DNA of 64,000 nt from DATAGF01 sp963813355 (GCA_963813355.1 CAWEYS010000029.1:1-64000), one strand, 5' to 3'; shown: positions 24,541-33,778, counted from the first letter of the stretch. A program made the numbers and translations. The notes: generated by a model not told the origin, from the letters alone.

Positions 24541-27500
24541 CCGGCCGCCGCGAGCAGCTCGGACAGCCGCGCGCGGGCGGCGTCCTCCTTGGGATACCGG
24601 ACCTCGCGGAAGCCCGTGACCGACTCGGGCAGGCGGAGCGCCTCCTCCGCGGCGGAGCCCGCGAGGCGCCCGTCGCACACCGCCCCGACCACCTCGTCCT
24701 CGTACCAGTCGCGGAAGGCCCGCTCCCGCCGGTGCCAGGACGGCAGCAGGCGGCGCAGGAACCGCGCCCGGCGCACCAGGCGGAGCTGCCAGTCGCGGGT
24801 CTCCATGTCCCACTCGAGATGACGGCCGAGGACGTCGAAGGCCGGGCGGTTGAGATGGACGTAGGCGATGCGGTCGCCCCGGGAGCGGTCGACGCCGAAC
24901 CGCTCGCGGTCCCGGGCGTACTTCTTGGCGCTGGTGAGCTGGTGGGCCACGAAGACCTCGTCCTTGATGGCCATCGTGCGGTGGAGGTTGTGGATCGCCG
25001 CCGGGATCAGCGCGGGGGCCGCCTCGCGGACGCGGTCGATCTGGGCCAGGTAGCGCTCGGCGTACCCGGGGCCGCCCCACGCGACGATCTCGGGCAGGCG
25101 CGGGGCGAGCATCCTCATGGCGCGCTCCCCCAGGCCCGCCTCGCGCGCCGCCGCGAAGGCCCGGGCCGCCACGCGGCGCGCCCGCCCCCGCATCCACCCG
25201 AGCTCGCGGGCGATCAGCGCCTCGGCGTCGTCCGCCTCGTCCCGGACGCCGCCGCCGGCCGCGAGGACGCGGCCGAGCAGGAACGCCCGCAGGTTGTCGT
25301 CGGCGCGCCGGGCGGCGACGCGGCGGATCGCCGCCTCCATCGACTCGAGCCCCACCGGGATCCAGCCCCTCTGCCACGCGGCGCCGAGCACCGCGACGTT
25401 GGCGCAGCGCGCGTCGCCCAGCGCCCCGCGGGCGGCGGCGGTGAAGTCGGTCGCCACGAGGCCGCCCGGCCGCGTCTCGGCGTTCGCGCGCTCGACCAGG
25501 TCGTCCGGATAGCGCGCGGCGCCGGTCAGGACGGTGGTGGTCGGCCGGCGGTGGGTGTCGACCGCCGCGGCGGTCCGGTCGGGCGAGGCGAGCCGCAGGG
25601 CGCGCGCCGCCTCGAGCGGCTCCAGGCCGAGGATCAGGTCGGCGGCGCCCTCCGGGATCTCGGCGGTCCGCGGCGCCTCGCCGTCGTGCATCGTCACGTG
25701 GCTGAACACCCCGCCGCCCCGCTGCGCGAGGCCCTTGCGGTGGTAGACCTCGACGGCCGGCCACTCGGCGGCGGCCGCCTCGATCAGGATGCGCCCGGCG
25801 ATCCCGATCCCCATCCCGCCGACCCCGGCGAGGTAGACCCGGTGCACGGCCGCGCGGGCGGGGAGGGCCGGCTCGGGGGGCGCGACCAGCTCCGGCCGGG
25901 CGTCCCGCGGGGGCCGCGACCGCGTGACGGTGACCCGCTCGAAGGAGGGGCAGGCCTTGATGCGGGCGCAGTAGCCGTCGTCGACGCAGACGTCCTCGCT
26001 GATGCCGACCTTCTGGCCGAGCGGCGTGCTCACGAGCTCGAGGCCGGGGCACCCGGTGCCGGTCGTGCACTCGCGGCAGTTCTCGCAGGTCTCCTCGACG
26101 ATGTTGTAGCGGGTGACCTCCGGCAGATAGCCCCGCTCGCGGACGATCGCCGCGCGCTCCGCCCCCCGCCGGCGCCCCGACGTGATCGCGCACTCCTTGT
26201 CCGCGATGATCACCCGCGTCCCGTCCATCAGCAGCGCCCGCTCGATGAGGGCCATGTGGGCGTCGCGGTCGTCGGGGTTGGAGCGCCGCAGGAACCCCGG
26301 CCCCATCGCCGCGACGATCCGCTCGATCTCCAGGGGCGCCTGCGGCCGGCCCATCAGGTCGGTCTCGCTGGCCGGCGTGCCCTGGTGGCCGGTCATCGCC
26401 GTGTTCTTGTTGTCGAGGATGATGAAGAGGATGTCCTGGCGCTGCTTGATGGCGTTCGCGATCGTGGACATCTCGCCGTGGAAGAACGTGCCGTCGCCGA
26501 CGAGCACGTAGTGCTTGTTGGTCACGAGGGGGGCGGCGCCGGCGCCGGTCGCGCCGCCCAGCCCCATCGCCGACAGGTTGTGCATCTCCTCGAAGGGCGG
26601 CAGGAAGGCCATCGAGTAGCAGCCGATGCCGCCGTGGGCGATCACGTCGACCGGCCCGCGCCCGTGGACCCGCTTCATGTACCGCGCATCGGCGAGCCGG
26701 CGGCGGATCTCCAGCATGGGCGAGCTGGTGCCGCGGTGGGGGCAGCCGGCGCAGTAGGTCGGCGTGCGCGGGGTGACGTCGAGGGCGCGGCGGGCCAGCT
26801 CGGCGCGCCGCTCGGCCGCCTCCCGCGCCCGGCGCGCGGCGTCGGCCGGGAACGCGTCCGGCCGGGCGAGCACGAGGCGGCCGAGGGCCGCGAGGGCGAT
26901 GTCCGGGTCCATGCCCGACGCCTCCGGGAAGCCCCGGGCGCCCCCCGGCAGCCGCTTGCCCCACACGGCCTGGTGGCGGCCCTCGAGCGCGCGCCGCACC
27001 TGGTCCTCGAGGTGAGGAGAGCGCTCCTCCATCACCACGACGTCATCGACGCCGTCGGCGAACCGCCGCACCAGCCGGGCGTCGACCGGCCAGGTGAGGC
27101 CGAGGCGGAGGATCGGCACCTCGCCGTCGATCCCGAGCGCCTCGAGCGCGCCGCGCAGCAGGGCGTAGGAGGCGCCGGCGGTCACGATGCCCAGGGGGTG
27201 CGGCCCCCGTGCCGCCGCGGCCTCGAGGCGGTCGAGCCCGGCGGCGCGGGCGGCCCGATGCAGGAGCGCGATCCGCCGATCCAGGAGGTCGGCCTCGAGC
27301 GCCGTCGCGTTCGGGGGCAGGGACACCGACTCGGCGGCCCTGATGCTCGCGGTGTCGAGCGCGACGCGGCTGCGCGGCCCGATCGCCGGCGCCCGGTTGG
27401 GCAGCAGGTTGACGACGCCGGCGCCGTCCGCCTGCGGGGTCGTGCAGACGAGCCCGACGATGAGCTCGCTCTCGGCCGAGAGGTCGAAGGCCGCGCGCAC

Positions 27501-28010
27501 GAGGTCCTTCAGCTCCTGCGCGCTCGCGGGCTCGAGCACCGGGATGCGCGCGCCCGCGAAGGTGACCCGGCTGTCGGCGCCGACCTGGGTCGAGGAGAGC
27601 GCCGGGTCGTCCCCGGCGACCACGACCGCGGCGGCGCCGGCAGCCGGCCGGGCGGCGTTCGCGATGGCCAGCCCGTCGAGCGCCACGTAGGCGCCCACGC
27701 TCTTCATGACGGCGATCGCCCGGGCGCCCGGGACCTGACGGGCCCCGTTGAGCATCGCCGCGCTCTGGGCCTCGTTGTTGGCGAGCTGGGCCTCGGTGCC
27801 GAGCTCCCGCAGGTATGGCGCGTGCGCCTCGCAGATCGAGAACACGTCGGCCACCGGCGAGCCGGGATAGCCGGTGATCAGCGAGACGCCCGCCTCCAGC
27901 GCGCCCTTCACGATCAGCTCGTTGCCGTCGAGCACCGCCCGCCCGACCCCCCGCCGGATGGGCGGCCCGTCCGCCGCCCGGGGCTCCCGGCCGGTCGCGA
28001 CGGTGGTCAT
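24537..28010 (-). CDS. Fused indolepyruvate/2-oxoacid:ferredoxin oxidoreductase (IorA-IorB in one chain)
   Basis: 1157 residues, ATG at 28010. Order of parts: pyrimidine-binding domain (VSLITGYPGSPVADVFSICE near 43), TPP-binding domain with GGIGCYSMAFLPPFEEMHN near 470 and GDGTFFHGEM near 510, an iron-sulfur region with CENCRECTTGTGCPG near 640 and CVDDGYCARIKACPSF near 680, then the gamma-type domain (YLAGVGGMGIGIAGRIL near 730) and a 300-residue C-terminal extension found in fused bacterial forms. The enzyme decarboxylates aryl or branched 2-oxo acids to acyl-CoA, reducing ferredoxin. It heads an operon with an amino-acid dehydrogenase, acyl-CoA dehydrogenase and thioesterase and faces an Lrp-type regulator. 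Confidence 0.92.
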   Translation of the reverse strand: MTTVATGREPRAADGPPIRRGVGRAVLDGNELIVKGALEAGVSLITGYPGSPVADVFSICEAHAPYLRELGTEAQLANNEAQSAAMLNGARQVPGARAIAVMKSVGAYVALDGLAIANAARPAAGAAAVVVAGDDPALSSTQVGADSRVTFAGARIPVLEPASAQELKDLVRAAFDLSAESELIVGLVCTTPQADGAGVVNLLPNRAPAIGPRSRVALDTASIRAAESVSLPPNATALEADLLDRRIALLHRAARAAGLDRLEAAAARGPHPLGIVTAGASYALLRGALEALGIDGEVPILRLGLTWPVDARLVRRFADGVDDVVVMEERSPHLEDQVRRALEGRHQAVWGKRLPGGARGFPEASGMDPDIALAALGRLVLARPDAFPADAARRAREAAERRAELARRALDVTPRTPTYCAGCPHRGTSSPMLEIRRRLADARYMKRVHGRGPVDVIAHGGIGCYSMAFLPPFEEMHNLSAMGLGGATGAGAAPLVTNKHYVLVGDGTFFHGEMSTIANAIKQRQDILFIILDNKNTAMTGHQGTPASETDLMGRPQAPLEIERIVAAMGPGFLRRSNPDDRDAHMALIERALLMDGTRVIIADKECAITSGRRRGAERAAIVRERGYLPEVTRYNIVEETCENCRECTTGTGCPGLELVSTPLGQKVGISEDVCVDDGYCARIKACPSFERVTVTRSRPPRDARPELVAPPEPALPARAAVHRVYLAGVGGMGIGIAGRILIEAAAAEWPAVEVYHRKGLAQRGGGVFSHVTMHDGEAPRTAEIPEGAADLILGLEPLEAARALRLASPDRTAAAVDTHRRPTTTVLTGAARYPDDLVERANAETRPGGLVATDFTAAARGALGDARCANVAVLGAAWQRGWIPVGLESMEAAIRRVAARRADDNLRAFLLGRVLAAGGGVRDEADDAEALIARELGWMRGRARRVAARAFAAAREAGLGERAMRMLAPRLPEIVAWGGPGYAERYLAQIDRVREAAPALIPAAIHNLHRTMAIKDEVFVAHQLTSAKKYARDRERFGVDRSRGDRIAYVHLNRPAFDVLGRHLEWDMETRDWQLRLVRRARFLRRLLPSWHRRERAFRDWYEDEVVGAVCDGRLAGSAAEEALRLPESVTGFREVRYPKEDAARARLSELLAAAG

Positions 28011-28095
28011 GTCGAGCCTCCTCTCGGGCGGCGGCTACTCGTGACGATCGATACGCGGGAGGGTAGGCTTCGATCGTTCTGTCTCCTAGCCCGAT

Positions 28096-28108
28096 TCATT
28101 TGAAATGA
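28096..28108. promoter_or_regulatory. Candidate Lrp/AsnC operator overlapping a translation start
   Basis: TCATTT-G-AAATGA is a perfect 6+1+6 palindrome, the most AT-rich spot between the divergent iorAB and Lrp genes, and it ends six bases before the Lrp ATG at 28115. Lrp-family proteins bind AT-rich dyads. Here binding could autoregulate the regulator and control the catabolic operon. Confidence 0.5.
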
Positions 28109-28114
28109 GCGCAC

Positions 28115-28573
28115 ATGGACGCGATCGACCGTAAGATCATTCAACGCCTGGTCGCCGACGGACGGGTCTCCTTCGCCGCGCTGGGCCGGCTGGTGAGCCT
28201 GTCCACCCCCGCCGTGCACCACCGCGTCCGCCAGCTCGAGCGGCGCGGGGTGATCACGGGCTACGGCGCGCGCGTCAGCCCCGGCGCGATCGGCCTGGGC
28301 CTCTCGGGCATCGTGGCCGTGGAGACCGAGGGGAGCCTCGACGCCATCGTCACCGCCGTGCGCGCGATGCCGGAGGTCGAGGCCTGCTGGTCGACGGCCG
28401 GCACGAGCGACCTCCTGCTGAAGGTGCGGGTCGGCGATCCCCCCGCGATGGAGCGCCTGCTCGTGCGCCTGCGCGAGCTGGTCGGCGTCGACCGCACCCG
28501 CACGACGATCCTCCTCGACACCCAGTTCGAGCGGGAGCCCGACCCGGCCGCGCTCGGGGCGGCCGAGGGCTGA
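28115..28573 (+). CDS. Lrp/AsnC-family transcriptional regulator
   Basis: 152 residues. N-terminal winged helix begins DAIDRKIIQRLVADGRVSFA, with recognition helix region STPAVHHRVRQLERRGVITGY. The RAM ligand-sensing domain follows from residue 60 (GIVAVETEGSLDAIVTAV, VEACWSTAGTSDLLLKVRVG, RTTILLDTQFE). These proteins sense amino acids as octamers. Divergent placement next to amino-acid dehydrogenase and IOR genes makes it their probable regulator, with a branched-chain or aromatic amino acid as effector (inference). Confidence 0.92.
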   Translation: MDAIDRKIIQRLVADGRVSFAALGRLVSLSTPAVHHRVRQLERRGVITGYGARVSPGAIGLGLSGIVAVETEGSLDAIVTAVRAMPEVEACWSTAGTSDLLLKVRVGDPPAMERLLVRLRELVGVDRTRTTILLDTQFEREPDPAALGAAEG

Positions 28574-28577
28574 CCGG

Positions 28578-30161
28578 TCAGCTGCGAAGCACGCGCAGGC
28601 TCTGGCGGCGGGTCGTGACGTTGCCCGCCGGGTCGGTCGCCGTGGCGCGCAGCACCAGCGTGGCGCGCCCGGGCAACCGGCTCGGCCCGATCAGCGCGCG
28701 CCGGCCCGCCGGCGAGAGCCGCAGCCTGACCACGGCGGCGCCGGCCGCGCGCAGGGAGGCCCTGGCGGTGCCGAGCCGGATGGTCTTCAGGCTCAGCGAC
28801 AGGCGCAGCCGGCAGGCCTCCGTGCAGGCGACGCGCACGCGCATGACCGGGGTCCGGCGCAGGGCCGCGAGGCTGCGGGGCCTGCGCGGCGTCTGGCGGT
28901 AGCCGGGGCGGGTCGTGTCGGCCGCGGCCGGGCCGTCGTCGTCGGCGATCTCGACGGCGACGAGCGGGGCGTCGAGGACCGCTCCCCCGGTGGGCGCCCC
29001 CAGCTCGAGGGCCAGGACCTCCGGCGGCTCGCCGGCTGCGTCCTGCAGGAGCGGGATCGCGACGTCCACCGCGCGCACGCCCTGGGCGAAGTCGAGGGTC
29101 CCCGAGAGGGCGACGTAGTCGCGCCCCGCCACGGCCGTGCGGTCGGAGGTGCGGAACGCGAGGCTCGTCGGGGCCAGGGTCTCGCCGCCCCTCTCCACCC
29201 GCACGACGGCCTGGCCGGCGCCCTCGGGGGCCGGCGGGGGGGCGGCCGCCCGGATCGCGCCGCCGCGCAGCACCGTCATGCCCGCGAGCGGACCCGCGCC
29301 GATGGCGCCGGCCGCGCTCGCGCGGGCCGCGATGGGGCCCGGCGACAGGTCGATGGCGTAGAGCGTCGAGGCGGCCTCGCCCACCCGCCGGATGGCCGCC
29401 CAGCCCGTCCCCGTTCCTCCCGGCGGGCCCGCGATGTCGAACGAGGTCGCGCCGTCGCCGTCGACGCCCAGCGGGCCGATGGTCGTGAGCAGGCCCACGT
29501 TGGGCGACCCCCCGCCGGAGACGTCCCCGCGTTGCCGTCGACGGCGCCCTGCCTCACGAGCGCGTCCAGGGCGCTGTCGATGCCGAACAGCGTGGTCGCG
29601 GTGCCCGGGTCGTTGTCGTTGCGGTCGTAGGCCGACGCCACGACGGCCGGGTCGGCGCCCGCGTTCGGGTCCGTGCCGATGAAGGCCAGGGGCGTGTCCG
29701 GCTGCACGCCCCGCGACCGGGTCGCCGTCGACCGGGGCGAAGAGGAGCGGGTCGAAGCGCAGGTTCTCGTCGGCGACGTTGACCAGCCGCAGCCGGTCGA
29801 CCGTGGGGTTGACGTCGATCCCCGACGCCTGGCCCGCCGCGAAGAGGGCCGGGTCGAGCGGCGGGCCGGGCTGGGCCACCGCGCCGGTGGCGGGATCCAG
29901 CAGCAGCACCCGGTTCACGCTCGTGAGGGCCAGGATCTGCCCGGTCGCGGGCCGCTGGTCGATGGCCTCGACGACCTCGCCGGCCAGCAGCCCGGCCACG
30001 GGCGCGCGCGCCACCGGGCTCTGCGGCGCCGCGGCGTCGATGCGCACCATCTCGGGGGTGGGGCCCTGGGTGACGCCGAGCAGCGCCTCCCCGGCCAGGG
30101 CGGGGGCCGCCGGCGCCAGGAGCGCCGACGACAGGGCCGCGAGCATCAGGGGACGTCCCAT
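28578..30161 (-). CDS. Secreted DUF4394 / Calx-beta protein, frame broken twice
   Basis: A signal peptide starts at the ATG 30161 (RPLMLAALSSALLAPAAPALAG). The first half fits DUF4394 (VEAIDQRPATGQILALTSVN, then IDVNPTVDRLRLVN and ADENLRFDP), then Calx-beta (YVALSGTLDFAQGVRAVDVAIPL, shown in part) and a basic C-terminal domain common in this group of bacteria. Between about 29710 and 29520 the family sequence (TPLAFIGTDPNAGADPAVVA, YDRNDNDPGTATTLFGIDSA) continues in the next frame. An extra C after GCGGGG and a missing G in a G-run explain the two changes. It is probably an intact exported protein with two sequence errors. Function unknown. Confidence 0.75.
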   Translation of the reverse strand: MGRPLMLAALSSALLAPAAPALAGEALLGVTQGPTPEMVRIDAAAPQSPVARAPVAGLLAGEVVEAIDQRPATGQILALTSVNRVLLLDPATGAVAQPGPPLDPALFAAGQASGIDVNPTVDRLRLVNVADENLRFDPLLFAPVDGDPVAGRAAGHAPGLHRHGPERGRRPGRRGVGLRPQRQRPGHRDHAVRHRQRPGRAREAGRRRRQRGDVSGGGSPNVGLLTTIGPLGVDGDGATSFDIAGPPGGTGTGWAAIRRVGEAASTLYAIDLSPGPIAARASAAGAIGAGPLAGMTVLRGGAIRAAAPPPAPEGAGQAVVRVERGGETLAPTSLAFRTSDRTAVAGRDYVALSGTLDFAQGVRAVDVAIPLLQDAAGEPPEVLALELGAPTGGAVLDAPLVAVEIADDDGPAAADTTRPGYRQTPRRPRSLAALRRTPVMRVRVACTEACRLRLSLSLKTIRLGTARASLRAAGAAVVRLRLSPAGRRALIGPSRLPGRATLVLRATATDPAGNVTTRRQSLRVLRS

Positions 30162-30254
30162 GGGGCCGCGATGCTTTCGTTCGCCCCCACAACCCGCAAC
30201 CACCCGACGGGACAGGCCCGCCGGCGCGCCGCCCGGTTGATCCTGGCCGCCCGG

Positions 30255-30875
30255 CTAGCCGGGGGCGGCCTCCGCCAGCATCACGCCCCACGGCCCGCCG
30301 AGCGCCAGCCGCGCGCCGTCCGGCGACCAGGCCGCCGCCCGCGCGCCGCGGATCCAGCGCACCAGCGAGCGGTCGTCCGCGCGGATCAGCGCCACCACGT
30401 CGAAGCGGCCCTCGCGGGTGTGGACGGCGACGACGGCCCCGCCGGGCGCGGCCGCCACCGCGACGATCTCGTCCGCGGCGAGCGAGGCCGGGTCGAGCGG
30501 CGCGGGCAGGTCGGCGACGGGGTCCGCCGCGGGCCGCTCCTCCGAGGACGTCGCGAGGTCCGGGACGGACCACGTGCGGACGACGTGCGGGCTGGCGCCG
30601 CGCAGGGCGCCGCCGCCGTCGAAGGCCAGGTGCAGGGCCGGCTCGCGCGCCGCCGCCACCACGCGCAGCCTCCCGATGCCCGCGACCGGCGACGACGGGT
30701 CCAGGCCGCCCAGGTCGAGCGCCGTGTCGGGCGGCGGCGAGAGCATGAGCCCCACGGGCGGCGGGGGCCGGCGCCTGCCCGGCCTCCCCGCCTGCGAGAA
30801 CACCGAGCTGACGACGCTCCAGGGCCCGGGGTCGTCGCGCAGGACCTCGGGGGGCGGCAGCGGGCGCGTGCTCAT
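30255..30875 (-). CDS. Hypothetical propeller-like protein B, coupled to argG operon
   Basis: 206 residues. The ATG at 30875 overlaps the upstream stop (ATGA). Repeated strand patterns such as VVAVHTREGRFDVVALIRAD, SLVRWIRGARAAAWSPDGAR and LALGGPWGVMLAEA resemble blades of a WD40- or TolB-like beta-propeller. No signal peptide and no catalytic motif are visible. It is much shorter than a complete seven-blade propeller and may complete a fold with the larger partner encoded directly upstream. I do not recognise the family. Confidence 0.6.
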   Translation of the reverse strand: MSTRPLPPPEVLRDDPGPWSVVSSVFSQAGRPGRRRPPPPVGLMLSPPPDTALDLGGLDPSSPVAGIGRLRVVAAAREPALHLAFDGGGALRGASPHVVRTWSVPDLATSSEERPAADPVADLPAPLDPASLAADEIVAVAAAPGGAVVAVHTREGRFDVVALIRADDRSLVRWIRGARAAAWSPDGARLALGGPWGVMLAEAAPG

Positions 30876-31828
30876 TCGGCCTCCTCGTGGGGTTTCAGCC
30901 ACGCGCAGCCCCAGTCGCCGCCGACGACCATCCCGTCCCCGGCGGGGGACGGGGCCAGGACGCGGGCGCCGGCGACCGCGCGCACGATCACGCCATCCTC
31001 GGCGCGCGCCAGGCAGGCGGTGGGCTCGTCGCCCTCCGGGGCTCCGAGGACGACCAGCGCCCCGTCGGCGCTGAGGGCCGGCGCACCGGTGCCGGGCGGG
31101 GCGGTCCACGCGCCGACGGGCTCGTCCGAGCCGCGCTCCCAGACGCTGATCGAGCCGTCCTCGTGGCGGGCCACGGCGCGGGGGGCCGCGGCCGCGCCGG
31201 ACAGGGAGACGATGGCGGGCCCGGCGCCCGCGTCCAGGCCCGGTGCGCCCACGCGGGCCCCGGCGGCCGCCAGCAGCCCCCCGTCGCCGTCGTAGCAGAG
31301 GGCCGACACCCACCCCTCGTGGCGGGCGACCGGGTTGGGGTCGCCGAGGTCCCATTCCTCCACCGCCCCCTCGATCGCCGCGGCGATGCGCCGGCCGTCC
31401 GCGCGGATGGCCGCCGGGCCGGGGCCGATGCCGGCGGCGACGTCGCCGAGGCTCGGAAGCACCACGGCCCGCCAGCCCTCGCCGTCGCGCAGCAGGCCCG
31501 CGTTCGCCAGCGGCGCCCCCCGCGCCTCCGCCAGACCGGGGGGTCGCCGGTCGTGGACCACCCGCATCTGCGGCAGGGCGAGGCTGTAGGCGACCGCGTC
31601 CGCGGTCGCGAGCACGAGCTTGCCGCCCGCGACGACCGCGGCGTCGCGCAGGGCGGCCGGGGCGCCCGCGTGCAGCCGAAGGGGCGGGGCCCCGCCGTCG
31701 TCGCCCGTCGCGCCCGGGGGCGCCCCCGCCGGCGCGAGCCTCAGGCCGCGCGGACCGCGCTCCACCCGCGCGAAGGCCGGCACCGATCCCGCGTCCACCG
31801 GCAGGATGGGCGGCCCGCCCCGCCTCAC
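30872..31828 (-). CDS. Hypothetical propeller-like protein A, coupled to argG
   Basis: 318 residues from a GTG at 31828 that overlaps the argG stop (GTGA). Repeats such as ADGRRIAAAIEGAVEEWDLG, HEGWVSALCYDGDGGLLAAA, HEDGSISVWERGSDEPVGAW and LSADGALVVLGAPEG carry the SxDG...hhhWD rhythm of WD40 blades. It is followed without a gap by a second, shorter gene of the same style. The tight coupling to argininosuccinate synthase is odd, because no arginine enzyme looks like this. The family is not recognised. An intracellular location is likely, as there is no signal sequence. Confidence 0.65.
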   Translation of the reverse strand: MRRGGPPILPVDAGSVPAFARVERGPRGLRLAPAGAPPGATGDDGGAPPLRLHAGAPAALRDAAVVAGGKLVLATADAVAYSLALPQMRVVHDRRPPGLAEARGAPLANAGLLRDGEGWRAVVLPSLGDVAAGIGPGPAAIRADGRRIAAAIEGAVEEWDLGDPNPVARHEGWVSALCYDGDGGLLAAAGARVGAPGLDAGAGPAIVSLSGAAAAPRAVARHEDGSISVWERGSDEPVGAWTAPPGTGAPALSADGALVVLGAPEGDEPTACLARAEDGVIVRAVAGARVLAPSPAGDGMVVGGDWGCAWLKPHEEAE

Positions 31829-33087
31829 CCGCGCTCCCGGGCGTCCGCGATGCGGTGGGCCATGCGGCTCTGGAGCGAGAAGAGCTCGATGAACCCCGGC
31901 GCGGCGCCCTGCGAGAACGACGCGTCGGCGTCGAAGGTCGCCATGCTGCGGTCGTAGATCGCGTTGGGCGAGCTGCGGGTCACCGGCACGGCGCTCCCCT
32001 TGTAGAGCCGCATCGTGATCTGGCCCTCGACCCGCCGGCTCACCTGCTCCATGAACGCGTTCAGCGCGGCCAGGAGCGGCTCGTACCAGAGCCCCTCGTA
32101 GGCGAGCTGGGCCCACAGCGCGTCGAGCTGGGGCTTCAGCGCGTTCTCGCGCCCCGTGCAGACCAGCTTCTCGAGCTCGCGACGGGCCGTGAGGATGATC
32201 TCGGCGGCGGGGACCTCGTAGACGTCGCGCACCTTCAGCCCCACCACGCGGTCCTCGATGTGGTCGACGATCCCCACCCCGTTGCGCGCCCCCGCCTCGG
32301 CGACGCGCCGGATGAGCTCGACGAGGCCCAGCTCCTCGCCGTCGAGGCTGGACGGCAGGCCGTCGCGGAAGCCGATGACCAGGTCCTCGGTGCGGTCCGG
32401 CGCCCGGGTCGGCGGCGTCACGAGCTGGAAGACGTCCTCGGGCGGCGGCCGGTCGAGGTCCTCGATCACCCCGCCCTCGCTGGAGCGCCCCCACAGGTTG
32501 TCGTCGATGGAGTACGGGCGCTCGGCGGTCGAGGCCACCGGGATGCCGTGCTCCTGGGCGTAGGCGATCTCCTCGTCGCGGCCCATCTGCCACTCGCGCA
32601 CCGGCGCGATCACCTTGAGCTCCGGCGCGAGGGTGGCCACCGTCGCCTCGATCCGCACCTGGTCGTTGCCCTTGCCCGTGCAGCCGTGGGCGATCGTGTC
32701 GGCGCCGTGCTCGCGGGCGGCCTCGCACGCGAGCTTGGCGAGCAGCGGCCGGCCCAGGCTGGTGAAGAGCGGGTAGCCGCCCTGGTAGCGGGCGTTGGCG
32801 CGGATCGAGGGGGCCACGTAGTCGCGCGCGAACTCCTCCTTGGCGTCGACCACGAGGCTCTCGACCGCGCCCAGGTCCAGGGCCTTCTGCCGGACCGCGT
32901 CGAGGTCGTCGTCGGGCTGGCCGAGGTCGATGCAGAGGGCGATCACCTCGGCGTCGTACTCGTCCTGGATCCACTTGAGCATCACGGACGTGTCGAGGCC
33001 GCCCGAGTACAGGAGCACGACGCGATGCACCTCGTGGGGCTGGGCGAGATACCCCGCGACGGGCGGGGCGGGGCGGCGCTCGGGCAC
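31825..33087 (-). CDS. argG: Argininosuccinate synthase
   Basis: 420 residues. The P-loop-like ATP site VVLLYSGGLDTSVMLKWIQ lies near residue 23. Other landmarks are the citrulline/aspartate site AHGCTGKGNDQVRIE near 130, VREWQMGRDEEIAYAQEHGI near 165 and SIDDNLWGRSSEGGVIED near 193. It joins citrulline and aspartate with ATP in arginine synthesis. It is separate from the argCJBD cluster 4 kb away and is followed by two overlapping propeller-like genes. The usual partner argH is not in the window. No clear arginine operator was seen in the 163 bases before the start. Confidence 0.96.
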   Translation of the reverse strand: MPERRPAPPVAGYLAQPHEVHRVVLLYSGGLDTSVMLKWIQDEYDAEVIALCIDLGQPDDDLDAVRQKALDLGAVESLVVDAKEEFARDYVAPSIRANARYQGGYPLFTSLGRPLLAKLACEAAREHGADTIAHGCTGKGNDQVRIEATVATLAPELKVIAPVREWQMGRDEEIAYAQEHGIPVASTAERPYSIDDNLWGRSSEGGVIEDLDRPPPEDVFQLVTPPTRAPDRTEDLVIGFRDGLPSSLDGEELGLVELIRRVAEAGARNGVGIVDHIEDRVVGLKVRDVYEVPAAEIILTARRELEKLVCTGRENALKPQLDALWAQLAYEGLWYEPLLAALNAFMEQVSRRVEGQITMRLYKGSAVPVTRSSPNAIYDRSMATFDADASFSQGAAPGFIELFSLQSRMAHRIADARERG

Positions 33088-33250
33088 GCGCGATCCTCCG
33101 GGGACGTTGGCCCGATCAGTCTAATGAGTGGCCGCCTGACGACTGATGACCGGCGCGTGCGCGCGGCGTCAGCGCCGTCGGAGACGATCCCCGCGCCCAC
33201 CCGGCAGGGGAGGACCGGGCGCCGGCGAACTCGACCTACGGGGGTGACAG

Positions 33251-33778
33251 GTGCTCAGCTCGACGTCGTATACCGCCGATGAGATGCGTGATGCGACCGC
33301 CACGGCTCTTCTCGCGGACCGGGTGATGACCCCGTTCGCACTCCACTCCGCCCTGCGGGTCCCCGCCGACCTGCAGGCCGTCGCCTTCGTGCGGTCCGCG
33401 ATCGCGTGCCTCCTCGAGCGCGAGGACTGGCCGGCCGAGAGCGCCGGCCGCGTCCTGCTGGCGTCGAACGAGGCCCTGACCAACGCCATCGAGCACGGCT
33501 CGCCGGACGGCGGCCTCGTCGAGGTCGAGCTCGTGGTGACGTACGAGCGGGCCGACATCCGCATCGTGGACGAGGGCGTCCCCGGCGCGGCGATCCCCCG
33601 CCTCCCCAGCGACCCGCCGCCGATCACCGCCGAGCGGGGCCGCGGCCTCATCATCATCAGCCGGCTCTCCGACGACTTCGACATGGCGCCCGTCGGCGAC
33701 GGCACGCAGGTGCGCGTGGGCTTCTGGCGCGACGAGCGCGACGAGGTCGAGACCGCCGGAGCGCGCGCGGCCGCCTAG
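33251..33778 (+). CDS. RsbW-type anti-sigma factor / serine kinase (HATPase)
   Basis: 175 residues from GTG at 33251. After a 50-residue N-terminal part, the GHKL ATPase shows the N-box ASNEALTNAIEHG near 75, the G1 box VDEGVPGAA near 105 and GRGLIII near 132. This is the stand-alone RsbW/SpoIIAB-like form, which binds a sigma factor or phosphorylates an anti-anti-sigma protein in stress signalling. No partner sigma or STAS gene is adjacent, so its target is unknown. Confidence 0.8.
   Translation: MLSSTSYTADEMRDATATALLADRVMTPFALHSALRVPADLQAVAFVRSAIACLLEREDWPAESAGRVLLASNEALTNAIEHGSPDGGLVEVELVVTYERADIRIVDEGVPGAAIPRLPSDPPPITAERGRGLIIISRLSDDFDMAPVGDGTQVRVGFWRDERDEVETAGARAAA

Noticed and set aside
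28001..28016. Extra copy of the dispersed repeat (GGTGGTCATGTCGAG) at the iorAB start
   Set aside because: Only the start-codon context matches by chance. The rest of the core is absent and the sequence lies in a normal gene start.
24732..28103. 1123-codon plus-strand open frame opposite iorAB
   Set aside because: Antisense shadow of a real, motif-rich gene; no recognisable protein content.
31243..33282. 679-codon plus-strand frame across argG
   Set aside because: Runs antisense to argG and the propeller-like gene with Pro/Arg-rich translation. No start signal or domain.
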